From Paulinella micropora (Eukaryota > Cercozoa > Imbricatea > Euglyphida > Paulinellidae): 64,000 nt of DNA. The stretch spans positions 67,501-131,500 of the forward strand of contig WBZZ01003576.1 of NCBI GenBank assembly GCA_019918135.1, written 5' to 3'. The notes under the pieces were generated by a model, which was given only the letters and a program-made list of their open reading frames with translations, was not told the origin of the DNA and ran no database searches. A program made the position numbers and the translations under genes. Below are positions 53,285-64,000 of this stretch, piece after piece; within the stretch, counting starts at the first letter, position 1, and the number at the start of each line of letters is the position of its first letter.

Positions 53285-53506
53285 TCAGGTCTCAATTTGG
53301 CTGACAATACTCTGGATCCTAATAAGGTCTGCCTTGATTTTTTCTCTTTTCTCTTTTGATTTTCTCATTATGTCTACCTTGTTTTTTTTATAATATTCTT
53401 TTGATCTCATAAGTGCTTTCTCTTTATTTCTTCGCTGATATTATCTCATGCGTTCAGCATGCTTTGCCCTTGCTTCCTCCGCAGTATATATAGATTTTCT
53501 ACCCAT
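53285..53506 (-). pseudogene. Small basic bZIP-like viral protein
   Basis: About 73 codons, from the ATG at 53,506 to a TGA at 53,285, with one break. MGRKSIYTAEEARAKHAERM is followed by a basic, Tyr-containing helix (KEYYKKNKVDIMRKSKEKRE). Short basic-helix proteins of this style occur in large DNA viruses and Polinton-like viruses as putative transcription factors. Confidence 0.5.
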
Positions 53507-53594
53507 TTATATAAACAAAAACTTGTTTTTGTATTATATAGCAAAAAATCTCTCTTCATTTATATATATAATATAATTTTTATTTATTTAAATA

Positions 53595-55508
53595 GAAATA
53601 ATCAAACTTGCTCAAACAGAGGAATCCAACAACAAAATGAAGAAACTTTACTCGTCAGGGGGCGGTTTCCGTTCCCTTTCGTCTAAAACTTCATCTGGTG
53701 TGGGTACCAAGAACGACCCCATAACAGTCAACCTTGTGGGAAACCAAGCTGGTAAGGTATCCCAAGGTTGTTACAACTGTCATGGGGATCATCAAATCAA
53801 GATTTGCATTGTCCCCTGTAATCTTCCCGAGTGCCCTCGAGACGGACATGTCCCAGTGAATTGCCCCATAAGGAAGAAGGCAGCAAGAATAGTCAACTTA
53901 GCAAAAGGGGTAGGAGAGCTGAGTCTGGCTAGGACAGATAAGAGTAAGGAGGGCAGTAAAGAGAAGAGAAAGATGGGACGACAGAAGAAAGAGGTAGTGA
54001 AGGAAAAAAGAAAGTTGAAATCATCTGATTTCATTCAGAAGAAAACAGCAAAGACAAAGACGATTAGTCTGAACGCAGGAGGTTCTGACTCCTCTTCTTC
54101 TGGTAGTTGTGAAGAAGAAGAAGAGGAGTCCGAAGCTCATGATTCAGACGAAGAGTCTAGTACTCATGATGAGGATGGAGGTGAGGAGGGAGTAGGGGAA
54201 ATAGGGTACATCAATCATATGTTAAGCATAAATATGATGAAGAGAGAGGAAACAGACGAAGAAGAAACAAGTCCCTCACTCGACAACACCCCACCCACTT
54301 CCTCTTTTGAACAACAACCACCGCCACTCCACACATCAGAATTGAAGGACAAGAAGGAAATGAGCAACACGCACGCACAAGATATGTCTGCTCCCCCTCG
54401 TGTCCCTCGATCTACTCCTTTCTTCCCTCTCCTGAAAGACAACCGTTTCGTCAATTTTCTTGACATGATGGGCGACCCCACACCTCTTGAGGTAATATAT
54501 CCTATTGAGGAGGGATGGGGGCTTCGTCGTGTCAAGGGAGGATACAGGAAAGTCCTAATGAAGTCCCGGAATTCTATTTATTTTCACCTACGTGAGGACG
54601 ATGGACCATTGCTCAATCTGTGGGCACACCCCCTCAGGGGAAGTACAACCATTGTTTCAAATTCGAAACAATGTGAAGGGATTACCTCAAACAATGCACG
54701 TTGTTCATGGAAACTAGGAGCCGCCCGGGGTAAAACCAAATCAGGTGGTGAATGTGCCCAGAGGGTGGAAAAACGGGGCTGTGATTTTTGTTCCCACCAT
54801 ATCAGCTGTGAGCGAAATAGGGAAGACTTATTAGCAGTAATTAGGGCACAGCTGAATGCGGGGGGTACACCATGGAATTCCAGGTTAATGGTGGCCCCTA
54901 TGGACTGGATTATACGTCAGTGGATTAGGACAGATGAAATATCCCTCCCTGTTCAGTCTGACCCTCTCACGTCATCGTCCTCACACACATCACCATCTAG
55001 ACATGTCTTTCCTCAGAGCTCTAGTGTTTCATCATCTTCTTTCACAGGACATAATCTCCCTACTTCAACTGTAGAACGTTCTGACTCAAATATTGAAACG
55101 AGTAAGAACGTTGAGGCTGCAGTAGGGGGAAACAACCAAAGAAGAGACAGACGTGAGGGGGAAGCGATGACAGACGAAGACGATGACGAAACCATCTCTT
55201 ATGCTACTCCTCAAAAGTCTTCCTCTTCTTCCACTGCATCATCTGTACAACGCTCAAACTCTAAGAAACAGATAAGTAAGAATGTTGAGGATGAGGCAGG
55301 GGGAGAAGAGGGGAAGAACAAAAGAGCACGCCCAATGTCTGTTCGTCGTATCACGCATTCCCCTTCACCTAGCGAGATGTACGAGGAGAAAGAGAGAGAT
55401 TTAGAGAGACCTTCACCACACCTTGCACCTAGTGAGATGTACGAGGGGAGGGAGAGAGACTTAGAGAGAGAAAGGATTAGGCGAGATCCCACGATTGCAT
55501 GGAGATAG
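53595..55508 (+). pseudogene. gag-like protein of copia element 1 with extra Cys/His domain
   Basis: The frame is open across the junction and begins in what looks like the end of a gag helix (EIIKLAQTEESNNKM). A zinc-knuckle-like region follows (CYNCHGDHQIKIC, then CPRDGHVPVNCP), then Lys-rich and Glu/Asp/Ser-rich stretches. A second folded domain holds IEEGWGLRRVKGGYRKVLM and the Cys/His set CEGITSNNARCSW, GCDFCSHH. That set resembles small zinc-binding domains of DNA viruses and is unusual in copia gag. The C-terminal part has near-repeats (SPSEMYEEKERDLER, APSEMYEGRERDLER). Confidence 0.6.
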
Positions 55509-55520
55509 GATGAGGGGAAG

Positions 55521-56449
55521 ATGGTGATAACAGGGGGAAACGGAGAGATACCATCTATTGGAGAGATACATAGACTGTGCGGTGCGTTAGCAGAGGGTGC
55601 TAGAGAGATAGAGGTGAGGGATTCTCTTATTACCGGAAGAGACGGGGAGGTTAACGATTTCTACCTTGAATTTTACGTGGATATTGAATGTTTCGTTATT
55701 TCTATGGCCCATAAATGGAACAACCCTTTTGCGAGATGGCTCGTCGCGGCATTTCCTCACCTCAGAACTCGACTACTGGAATACCGGGAATACTGGCAAA
55801 TGATAGGGATAGAGGGGGAGAACGTACGAGATATCCCCCCATCAAGACCTAGCACATCGTCCAACCCCAACTCAAACACCTCACCCCCATCTGAGAAAGA
55901 TTGCGCGATAATGATGTATGAGAGCGAGGGAGATGAGGGAGAGACACCAGAAAAGACTATGGCGGAGATGGAGTGGGTAGACGATAGTGGGGCTAGTGAG
56001 TCCCCAATCCCTATAAGGATGTATTCGTGAGGTTGAAACATAACCCTCAAAAGTTCAAAATTGCGAAGGGAAGTATTAAGACGGAGTACAAAGGGAAAGT
56101 CTTAATGCAACTTTCTGGAGCAAACGGAGAACCGGTTCAGGTGTATGATTCACACACGACATACAACCCTCATTTGAGTTACGGTTTAGTCGCCACCTCG
56201 GCTTGGCTGAAACAAGGACTGGCAGTAGTCCATCAAAACAACCAAGTGCTTGTGCTCAAGTCCCTAATCCATATCGACGAGGAACAGATTGTAGCTAGGG
56301 GCAGATCTTTGCCTAACAACCTGTTCGTCTTTGATCCCCCGGGAACGCCCCCTCTAGACCCAAATCAACGATACGAACCAGTCCCTCTTGAAAAGCAGAA
56401 TGTGAAAGTAGAGAAAGAGGAATCATCGTCCTCTACCGTCACATTCTGA
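55521..56449 (+). pseudogene. Aspartic protease region of copia element 1
   Basis: The retropepsin active-site motif is WVDDSGASES, and the downstream block ends NNLFVFDPPG. This matches the protease region of element 2 (VQDSGASTDI, then VRGRLTKSMIYR). Confidence 0.6.
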
Positions 56450-56729
56450 CTTCCCCCTCGCCGTCCTACACAACCAACAACCCTTCCCGTGTACAATGAT
56501 GTATGTTGCAATGATGTCCCATGTTCATGTGAGGGGTGTCGCGACAGTAAATCATATGTCCCGTTGTCTTGCAAAACAAATACGGAGAAGGGTGAGAATT
56601 GTTCCAAGAGTTTGGCTTGACATGTCAAATGATGTATGTTCGCACACCTCACGAACTCAAGAACATGATGTTGGTTGTTGCCGAATGTCAAAAGCATTTA
56701 ATCCTGTTGTCAGACCCACACATAGTGAG

Positions 56730-57660
56730 CATATACACGGCACCGTCTTCCACCGAATGTGTAAGCATAGAGGGGTGAAGGCTATGGAAAGAATGGCTCA
56801 CTATATGGGGGTGAAGATAGTAGGGGTAGGATGGCGAGAAAGGATTATGAAGTGCGAGTATTGTTTAAGGAATAAGATAAAGAAAGCACCTCATTTTCAC
56901 AAAAACCATCATATTGGTGAACGTCATTCCGGGGTTCATATTTCAATGGACACACAAGGATGGTGGAATACGATATCATGGGATGGTAAGCGATACAAAT
57001 TCACGGTCAAATGCCTCGCTTCAAATTTCGAGCTCGACTATTATTTACGTCATAATAATGAGTTTTTTCCGTGTTTTATTAAGGCCGTTGCTTTCTTCGA
57101 AAGACACACAAACCGGAAAGTCAAATTTATTACCTGTGACCAAGAATATGGTCGATATGATACCTTTCAGGAGTGGGTTAATTTCAATATAATCAGCCTA
57201 TCTTAATTGAGGCTCCAACCGCGGAGAAGCAGGCAGTCTCAAAGATAGAAAGGTCCCACCAACCAACGGTGGGCCTGCAAGGGCGATGCTCAGTGATGCT
57301 GAGCTGCCTCCAAAATTTTGGACGGAGTTGGAAAGGAACGCCACTTATATTAACAACCTCCTCCCGTTAGCCAAAGGACCCTTTAAGGGTAAATCCCCTT
57401 TCGAAGTCATTCACCGCCGGAAACCATACCTACATCACCTCCGACCCACAGGGTGTGCGGCAGTGATGAAGGTTAAGACTCAGCGGGGGAAAGGCGAGAG
57501 AGGAAAGAAAGTTATCTTTTTAGGTTACCAACGTAATACCGGGTATTATCGTGTTTATGATCCCGTCGCGCGCATAATACACGGTAATGTCCGGGATGAT
57601 ATGTTCCATGTATGGAGAGTGGGCATGGAGAGGCTTCCAAAGACCTCGAATGAACAGCAG
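56730..57660 (+). pseudogene. Integrase region of copia element 1
   Basis: The pre-integrase zinc motif is HRMCKHRGVKAM, CEYCLRNKIKKAPHF. The core has HISMDTQGWWNTISWDGKRY and FITCDQEYG. A C-terminal part, PPKFWTELERNATYINNLLP to GKKVIFLGYQ, completes the region. Confidence 0.7.
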
Positions 57661-58534
57661 ACGAGGGTATGTTTTCGGTCGGATGGAAATCGACCACACC
57701 CTCTGCTGTTCTGTCCCCAGTTAACACACCACCAAAAGAGAATGTTAGCGTTGACGTACCAGTAGCTACTCATAGTACTTCTACCCCACCTGCCGTAGTT
57801 GCTGCGAGCAATAGTGAACGTACAGAGAACGCCCCCATTACGTTCATGACATCTCAGAAAGGACCTGAAAGTGATGACGATTCGGTGATCGTTGCTAGCG
57901 ATAGTGACGAAAACGATATCAAAAGTCAAGATTTCAGTAATCTCCCTGATCTCATTCCCCCTACTCCGTCTTCACGAGATATAGGGAGCATGAATCAGGG
58001 GGAGAAAGGTGTCAAGGTAGCGGGAAAGAGGGGGAGAAAACCTAAACTTAAAGTCATTTTGTCTGGGAGAATCGTTCAGGTCCCGGCACGAGCTTTCGGG
58101 GAAGAGTGGGCCAAATCCACTTATGGAGGTAAGTGGGATTCTACTTTGCGAAAGGGAGTTACTCTTGCCCCGACTGCCCCGGTTGTCAGGAGGAATAAAC
58201 TGTTCCCAGCCCACCACGTTAAGTTTGATGATGGCGTTACGGAGAAGATAATAGATTCTGAGATTTTAAAGTACGAGATTTCAGGGGGAGCAGCCCCCCC
58301 TTCTCTTGTACTGTAACCGCAGGCTATTATCAAACCCGCACGTCACGACCCCAATGTAACCAGTGAATTCGGCCATGCCGAGGGGGAGAGAGTTAGGATA
58401 GCTGCGGAAAAGGACAAACATCCCCCGGGATGGAGGTCTCATGAGCAAGGAAACATTTCTCAGGAGAACGTAATCCACGGGAGAACCAGAAATAAACATA
58501 TCTCCGTCTGTGCGAAAGAAGAGAGAAGCAATCA

Positions 58535-59605
58535 TTGCCTGGTCACCGAGCAATTCCGGAATTTCCCGTCGTGCAGAAGCCGAAAGATAGGAGACAAGCG
58601 AGAGAGACAGAAGTCAGACAGCAAGAAGAGCTCAAAGCCTTTGAATGGAGGAAGGAGAGCGAGGCGAGGAAGTCAGGCACTCCCATTATTCCTCTAAAAT
58701 GGATAGACACTGTTAAGCAACAGGGAACGAGCGACGAATATCATAAAGCTAGAATCACCCTAAGGGGGGACCTCCTGAAAGCGGGATTGCAATATGATCC
58801 CAAGCCCACATACTCACCTACCGCTCACCATCGTACTATCCTTCTTATGATTGCCTATGCTGCCTGCTTCGGAATAGACTTGTGGTTAATTGACTTCACC
58901 ACCGCATACTTACATGCCAAAATGGCTCATGACATCTATGTAAACCCCCCCCCCCCCCCCGGGTTTTGAGAGAGAAGGTTTTGTTTGGCTCCTCCGAAAG
59001 GCCCTTTATGGTCAACCTGAGGCGGGAAGATTATGGTTTGATTTGATGTTAAAGGAGTTAGTCGGGAAGCAAGCTTTTATTACTTTCTCCCTTGACCGGG
59101 CTTCTTTTATCAAACATGCCAAGGACCCCATAAGTACGTAGCTTCTCTCTTTTCATGTAGATGATGGTCTGCATGCCGCTGATGAATCCAACATATAAGT
59201 CTTGTAGAGAGCATGAAGAAGCATGGGTTCAGGTGTAAAAACTTAGGGAAGGCCACGGAATTCAAAAACATCCAGATTGTCCAATCTGAGAAAGGGATCT
59301 TACTGCATCAACGAAAATATGAACTTCTCATCTTAGACGAGTTAGATTATATGAAGGAGGTGCCTGCTAAAACCCCTTTCACCTCTGAAAAACCTACCCC
59401 CCTGAAAGTTGGTCACCGTTTGCTCAAATACGACCTTAGATGTTTGATTGGCATGCTTATCTTCCTTGCTGTTCACACTCGACCTCTCTTGATCTGTCCT
59501 CTGAGCATAGCTGCAAAACAACAAGTCCCATCCCCTGAAATATCTTATGCCATGGTTCACCGTATGTTTCTGTGGTTGCTGACCCCGAGAGCCCTATATT
59601 TCTAA
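58535..59605 (+). pseudogene. Reverse transcriptase region of copia element 1
   Basis: Motifs KARITLRGDLLKAGLQYDP, IDLWLIDFTTAYLHAKM, RKALYGQPEAGRLWFDLM and FHVDDGLHAAD are those of copia RT. A run of about 14 C at 58,948 lies in this region. Confidence 0.7.
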
Positions 59606-59629
59606 CGGGGTGATAGGAGGCTAGTCAAG

Positions 59630-60376
59630 ATGTTGACGGAAGGATTCTTTGTCCCCAAAGCCCCCAATTCATGGAGACCGGCCGAAGGACCATCAGCCGC
59701 AGAAAAGGCACTTGAGCTTTACTCATGTGAAGCCACAGAAATCAATGCTTTCAATGTCCCCGTTATCGCCAATGTCGAAAAACTGATAGACGAACACCCC
59801 CTCGTGGGATACGTCGACTCAGATTTTGCAGGAGAAAAGGTTACAAGGAAGTCCCGTTCTGGGTACATCTTTCTCTTCAACGGGGCACCGGTGGCATGGT
59901 TCTCTAAACTTCAAACTGTAATAGCTCAATCTATTCTTGAGTCGGAGACCGTATCCGCTAACGAAGTGGTAAGGGAGTTGCTTGCTTCTCTCCGTGACAT
60001 CGGTTTGCCCATAACAGGTTTCACCCCCTTGTTCGAGGACAATGAGGGGACTATCATCCTCTCAGAAAGGGGGTTAGAGGAGTCCAGAACCAAACATATC
60101 GATGTCAGGTACCACCTGCTCGAAAAGTTGGTTAAGGAGGGAGTTGTCAAGTTGTTCCGGGTACCGACGGAGGAAAACATCGCGGATTTATTTACCAAAA
60201 TAAATTTCACGTACGAAAAATTCAATTACCTGGCAGACCAAATCTCGGTGAAGTTGGTGAAAGAATTTCTCTCAAAGTTTGGTGTTAAAGTCGCGTTGTA
60301 CGTACCGGGTATTTCCCGCATAAATATTCACGCTATGATCATCTATAAATATATTCTCAGAAGCGGATTGTATTAA
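59630..60376 (+). pseudogene. RNase H region of copia element 1
   Basis: GYVDSDFAGEKVTRKSRSGY, VAWFSKLQTVIAQS, LFEDNEGTIILSE and TKHIDVRYHLLEKLV are the copia RNase H motifs, followed by ENIADLFTK. A C-terminal extension of about 45 residues follows. Confidence 0.75.
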
Positions 60377-60696
60377 TTCTCGTATATTATATTTCTCGCA
60401 TACTGTACATCGAGGGGAGTGATATAGGTGATTTGAGCGGGTGGACCCATGTTACCAGAGCTGTTGAAAGTGCTGCCGACCCTCAACCTCGAATAGTTTG
60501 AGGCGCGGTAGCGATTCGAATCAAAGACCCGGGAAAACATGGAGGATGCCTGGACTTTCACCTCTCTCTTTCCTCCCCCCCCCCCCCCCCGTTAAGTTGT
60601 AATAATCATTCAGTCTCATAATTTTACAAAGTTGAGTGGGAGGATGAGAAGCGCCGCAGCGAAGGTTGATTCGGGCCCCGAAAACTTGCTAAGTAT

Positions 60697-60736
60697 GTGC
60701 GTGTTCCCGTGCTGACGTAAGCTCGGGAACACGCAC
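60697..60736 (+). promoter_or_regulatory. Perfect 13-bp hairpin with TGACGTAA in the loop
   Basis: Arms GTGCGTGTTCCCG and CGGGAACACGCAC around a 14-nt loop containing TGACGTAA, a bZIP/CREB-type site. It lies between the two copia elements, upstream of gag of element 2, so it may be in that element's 5' LTR. Confidence 0.55.
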
Positions 60737-61169
60737 TACCTTATAGATTATATTGCATAAATACTATAAACCTTGTTGTAACCACACTATATACATAAAA
60801 ATCGAGAAGAGGCCAACTTGGGGGTGGAGTGGTAGATGAAGGGCACTTGATCAGCGTTGTAATGTACTACTAATACCCGTTACTCCACCTAGACAATTTA
60901 CCGGTAATTTGGATAGTCTTAGTCATAGGCAGGTTCATAGGCCGGACAGTTATTAATACCTTTATTACTGACAAGGACACTTTCTAGAGTATTCGCGAAT
61001 CATAGTCTGGAATGCCTAGAATCAAATGAGTATTACCATTCTGTAAAGGTCATAACATCAAAAATTTGTGTGACCCAAAGTCATTAAAAGTCTTTTCTTC
61101 GGTTATTCTTTACCCTTAGCGGGGTAGCTTCCCTAAACTCTACGTTTGAGTGATAGATTACTTTGGTTA

Positions 61170-61779
61170 TGAATCAAGGAGGCAAGCGTGCTAAAGCACG
61201 TATTGAGTCAAGTGCCCATATTCGAGGGCAACGACCAAAGCTTTTGGCCTTGGTCAAGCAAGTTTCAGAAGCACATGCGGGATATCTGTCCACGTGGCAG
61301 AAATGGTATCTGTGGCATTAGCCGACCCAGCTAAAGCCAAAAGGGATTTTCCTTACGACGAAGCAAGGGCCAAGACGGCAGAAGACTTAGAAGAGCCCGA
61401 CACGCCCATAAGTGATAGTGAGGAAGATGAAGAGTCAGACACCTCTCAGAGAGGAAGACAGAGACCCCAGACAAAGAAAGAAGATATCAAACAGCCAGAA
61501 GGTTGGGATAAAATGACAGCAGAACAAAAGAGAGAGTGGAAAGAGAAAGAAGCAAGGAAAAAGAAAAGACAAAGTATGAAACAACACACAAGAAGAAAGA
61601 CAGCTATCCGCAAAGAGAAGAAATATTATGAAAGGATGAAAACTTTGCAGTTATGTCTGTCTGTGGCTTTTTCCAAAGACAATGTATCTAATTTCCTGCG
61701 AACACACAAGACGAAAGGACCCATTGAAGAGTTGATAGCAAGTCTCGCAAAATATTCCGCAACAACCACGCAAACATAA
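61170..61779 (+). pseudogene. gag of copia element 2
   Basis: The N-terminal part contains VPIFEGNDQSFWPWSSKFQK, which is the copia gag opening. The rest is acidic and then Lys/Arg-rich (EKEARKKKRQSMKQHTRRKT) and ends near 61,779. No zinc knuckle is seen here. Confidence 0.6.
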
Positions 61780-61834
61780 TCCATTTTCTAGTCAGCGGAC
61801 CGGCCAGAGCAGAGAAGGGAGAGAAGAGAGTGGA

Positions 61835-62749
61835 GTGGATGAGGGAGAGCAACGACTTGGGCCCACTTCTGTCAACAAGTTTGGCAGCCAAATAGGTCCC
61901 ACCTCACAACAACTCCAAATCTCTAGTTCTAGACCAATCACAGCACTCCCACCAACACAGACAACAAACACGCAACCCATCAACCCTCCCGTCATAACCT
62001 TCAAAGATATAAATGAAATAGCTAAAACGTTGATAAATGAGTGCGTGAGGGGAATGAATGGAGAAGTGATGCGTGTCGTGAGTGGCGAGCTAGAGAGAGA
62101 TGACTTTTTGACTGACATAGTAAGAGCAATAGAAGGAATGTACTTGGAGAGAGCAGTCAGACAGAGTCCCATCACTACACCTCCACAACTCACAGAAGAG
62201 GGACAAGGTGAGGGTAGAGGAGTCTCTGAGGGTGAACTAGAAACAGAGACAGAGACAGAAGGAGAGACAGAGCATGTACTGATACATGTGAGAAAAAGAG
62301 TGATGAAAAAGAGAGACATGACAGTACAGGATAGTGGAGCAAGCACAGACATATCATGCAGAGAAGACAGATTGACGGATGTCGATGAGATAGACCCGGT
62401 AGAACTACTGACAGGTAATGGAGAAAGGGAGTTGAGTAAGTCAGGAAGAGCTAGGCTGACTGTGATAGATGGGAAAGGAAGGCCTAGAGCAGTAGAAAAG
62501 AAGATGTTACTCGACACTACCTTACCAGTTAGCATAGTCTCTACAAGACAGATGGACCACAGACACAACAGATCAGTCATCCACCAAAACGGACAGTTAG
62601 TAATACTCAAACACCCCATCCACATTAACGAGAGTGACATATTAGTAAGGGGAAGATTAACTAAGAGTATGATATATAGATGTGATGACGAATATGATGA
62701 ACCATTGAAAGTCAACGAAAGATATGATCCTTTCGCAACAAGGGGGTAG
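61835..62749 (+). pseudogene. Protease region of copia element 2
   Basis: A long Thr/Glu-rich leader (repeats of ETETE) is followed by a retropepsin motif, TVQDSGASTDISC. A protease fold follows, including LLDTTLPVSIVSTRQMDH and HPIHINESDILVRGRLTKS. Confidence 0.65.
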
Positions 62750-62879
62750 AAGGGGAGGGAAGCCCCATAAATGAGAACAAAAACGAGACAAGTAAGCATG
62801 AAGTAAATAAGAGAGAGAAAGAATTACACGTAGATATAGTATTATATGAAGCTTACCCCAGAAAGTCAGACAAACCTAG

Positions 62880-64000
62880 AAAGATAGGAATCAAGCTTTT
62901 TCACTATGCCTGTGGGCATTCTGGGTTAACAAAGATGCGCCTATTGGCAAAAATTTTGAACATTAAGTTAGTTGGTGACGAGAGCGATGTGAGATTTTGC
63001 GAATCTTGCATGATAGGAAAGTCTAAACGTTTGCCACGTTTTGCAGTTAATACAATAGAAAGAGCCCAAAAGCCAGGTATAATTCTACACATAGACACAT
63101 CAGGACCGTGGGCAACTAGATCAATAGGTGGTAAACGGTATAAATTTTCGGTCACCGACGACTACTCACTGTTCATTCTTGACTTTTATTTAGCCCATAA
63201 GAATGAGTTTGTAGATTGCTTAAAACAAGCTGTAGCCTTTTATGAGAGACAGACAGGAAACAAAGTAAAGGAAATTCGCGCAGATCAAGAATTCCATATT
63301 CCGGACGAAGTCATTAAGTGGTGGAAAAACATTCGCTTTATTTGGAAAACCTCCGCGACAAACGATAAAGACGGGAATCCTATTGCGGAAAAAGTGAATG
63401 ATATTACGGCGGGGCCTGCACGAGCAATGAGATATCACGCTAAATTACCGCCGCAATTCTGGGCAGAATTAGAACACGCAGCAACAACCATTCACAACAT
63501 ACTACCAGCAATTCACGGGGAACGCAAAGGAATTTCGCCTTATGAGCAGCTGTTGGGTAGAAAACCAACACTCTTTCATTTAAACCAATAGGATGTATGG
63601 GTGTGTTACATAAAGACTAAAGTGCGGAAGGGAGAGTACAGAGGGAAAAAGGTGATGCTAGTAGGATATGATCTATTTCGGGAACTATACCGCGTATGGG
63701 ATGGTAAGAAGATAATTTCCGGAGTGAGAGATGTGAGATTTAATATTCACAAAATCGGTAAACAAGCTCATCCTCCTAAACTAGTGTCGTGGGATAATGA
63801 TGACTCTGAGGGGGAGAATGAGAATGAGAGCGAGCAACCACACACATCTCCACAAGCGTCACCACCCCAATCACCACCCCAATCACCACCTCAATCACCT
63901 AAGTCACCGCACAACATCAACAACGACCACCCAACAACACACTTTGATGAAGTTGAGGGGGAGACAGAGAATGTTGATATCGATGCGAATGAGAATGAGC
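62880..64000 (+). pseudogene. Integrase region of copia element 2
   Basis: The pre-integrase motif is FHYACGHSGLTKMRLLAK, CESCMIGKSKRLPRF. The core has ILHIDTSGPWATRSIGGKRY and EIRADQEFHIPDEV. The C-terminal part has PPQFWAELEHAATTIHNILP, then GKKVMLVGYDLF. An acidic, Pro/Ser-rich linker runs to the window end. Confidence 0.7.

Larger units (their letters stand above)
34900..53550. mobile_element. Polinton-like virus fossil
   Basis: An AT-rich block of about 18.6 kb carries the Polinton core set: retroviral-type integrase (47.8 kb), protein-primed DNA polymerase B (50.6-53.1 kb), FtsK/A32-type packaging ATPase (41.7 kb), adenain-type protease (40 kb), double-jelly-roll major capsid (37.6 kb) and penton-like minor capsid (39.1 kb). 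It also has fibres and small genes. Size and content fit the Maverick/Polinton and Polinton-like virus groups. At least a dozen breaks are spread over the large genes, while several small genes are intact, so the copy is dead but perhaps not very old. I could not find terminal inverted repeats. The left edge is set by the AT shift near 34,900 and the right edge by the copia junction near 53,590. Confidence 0.85.
53595..60610 (+). mobile_element. Ty1/copia element 1, 5'-truncated
   Basis: It has the Ty1/copia order gag, protease, integrase, reverse transcriptase, RNase H on the plus strand. The 5' LTR and the first part of gag are missing at the junction with the virus block. Roughly eight breaks are spread over pol, so it is dead. 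A purine-rich stretch (CGAGGGGAG) near 60,410 may be the polypurine tract, with a 3' LTR starting TGATATAGG. The LTR end is not certain. Confidence 0.75.
61150..64000 (+). mobile_element. Ty1/copia element 2, runs off the window
   Basis: A related but diverged copia element in the same orientation. Gag, protease and integrase are visible, and RT and RNase H would lie beyond 64,000. There are about three breaks within the window. The LTR is not resolved but probably lies within 60,420-61,130. Confidence 0.75.

Noticed and set aside
61792-62799. A 335-codon minus-strand hydrophobic frame.
   Set aside because: It is antisense to the protease region of copia element 2.

Overview
The window is nuclear DNA of a eukaryote, most likely a protist or alga. 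It has short GT-AG introns, a Polinton-like virus, Ty1/copia retrotransposons, two LINE families, a tRNA-derived SINE and much simple-sequence DNA. I cannot name the species. Almost every reading frame, host or mobile, carries frame slips or stops, and several host slips fall on homopolymer runs. Part of the damage may therefore be assembly error rather than decay.

Region 1 (1-27.4 kb) is host backbone with nested insertions. A minus-strand spliced gene enters near 23.65 kb and leaves the window at base 1. Its upstream half (21.1-23.65 kb) has a Ser/acidic linker and a ParB-like domain. Its downstream half (1-2.98 kb) has a methyltransferase-like SAM motif. The halves are separated by a 17.6-kb TIR transposon (2,994-20,574) with 150-bp inverted repeats. 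That transposon holds a DDE-type transposase with a C-terminal SAP domain (plus strand) and an accessory coiled-coil/Pro-rich gene (minus strand). The transposase is in turn split by a LINE of about 6.8 kb (tandem 5' monomers, one fused RRM-like/APE/RT frame) and by a SINE that shares the LINE's 3' tail and (ATT)n end. A second host gene lies on the plus strand at 23.85-25.95 kb. A 20-bp palindrome (GTCGGAGTAG/CTACTCCGAC arms) occurs at 11 sites, only in the host backbone and mostly inside introns. A cluster of five strong hairpins lies at 26.4-27.3 kb.

Region 2 (27.4-34.9 kb) is repeat-rich: duplicated blocks with (TTC)n, a Lys/Glu/Asn low-complexity frame, the remains of a second LINE family (29.3-33.3 kb) with repeated 3'-UTR units, and microsatellites.

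Region 3 (about 34.9-53.55 kb) is an AT-rich Polinton-like virus fossil. It has an integrase, protein-primed PolB, packaging ATPase, adenain-type protease, double-jelly-roll major capsid, penton-like minor capsid, an S74 fibre and several small genes. Most large genes are broken. Four genes share a leader/promoter module, and two others share a different one. A GC-rich fragment of a host ribonucleotide reductase large-subunit gene sits inside one viral gene.

Region 4 (53.6-64.0 kb) holds two related, broken Ty1/copia elements head to tail. The first lacks its 5' end at the virus junction. The second runs off the window.
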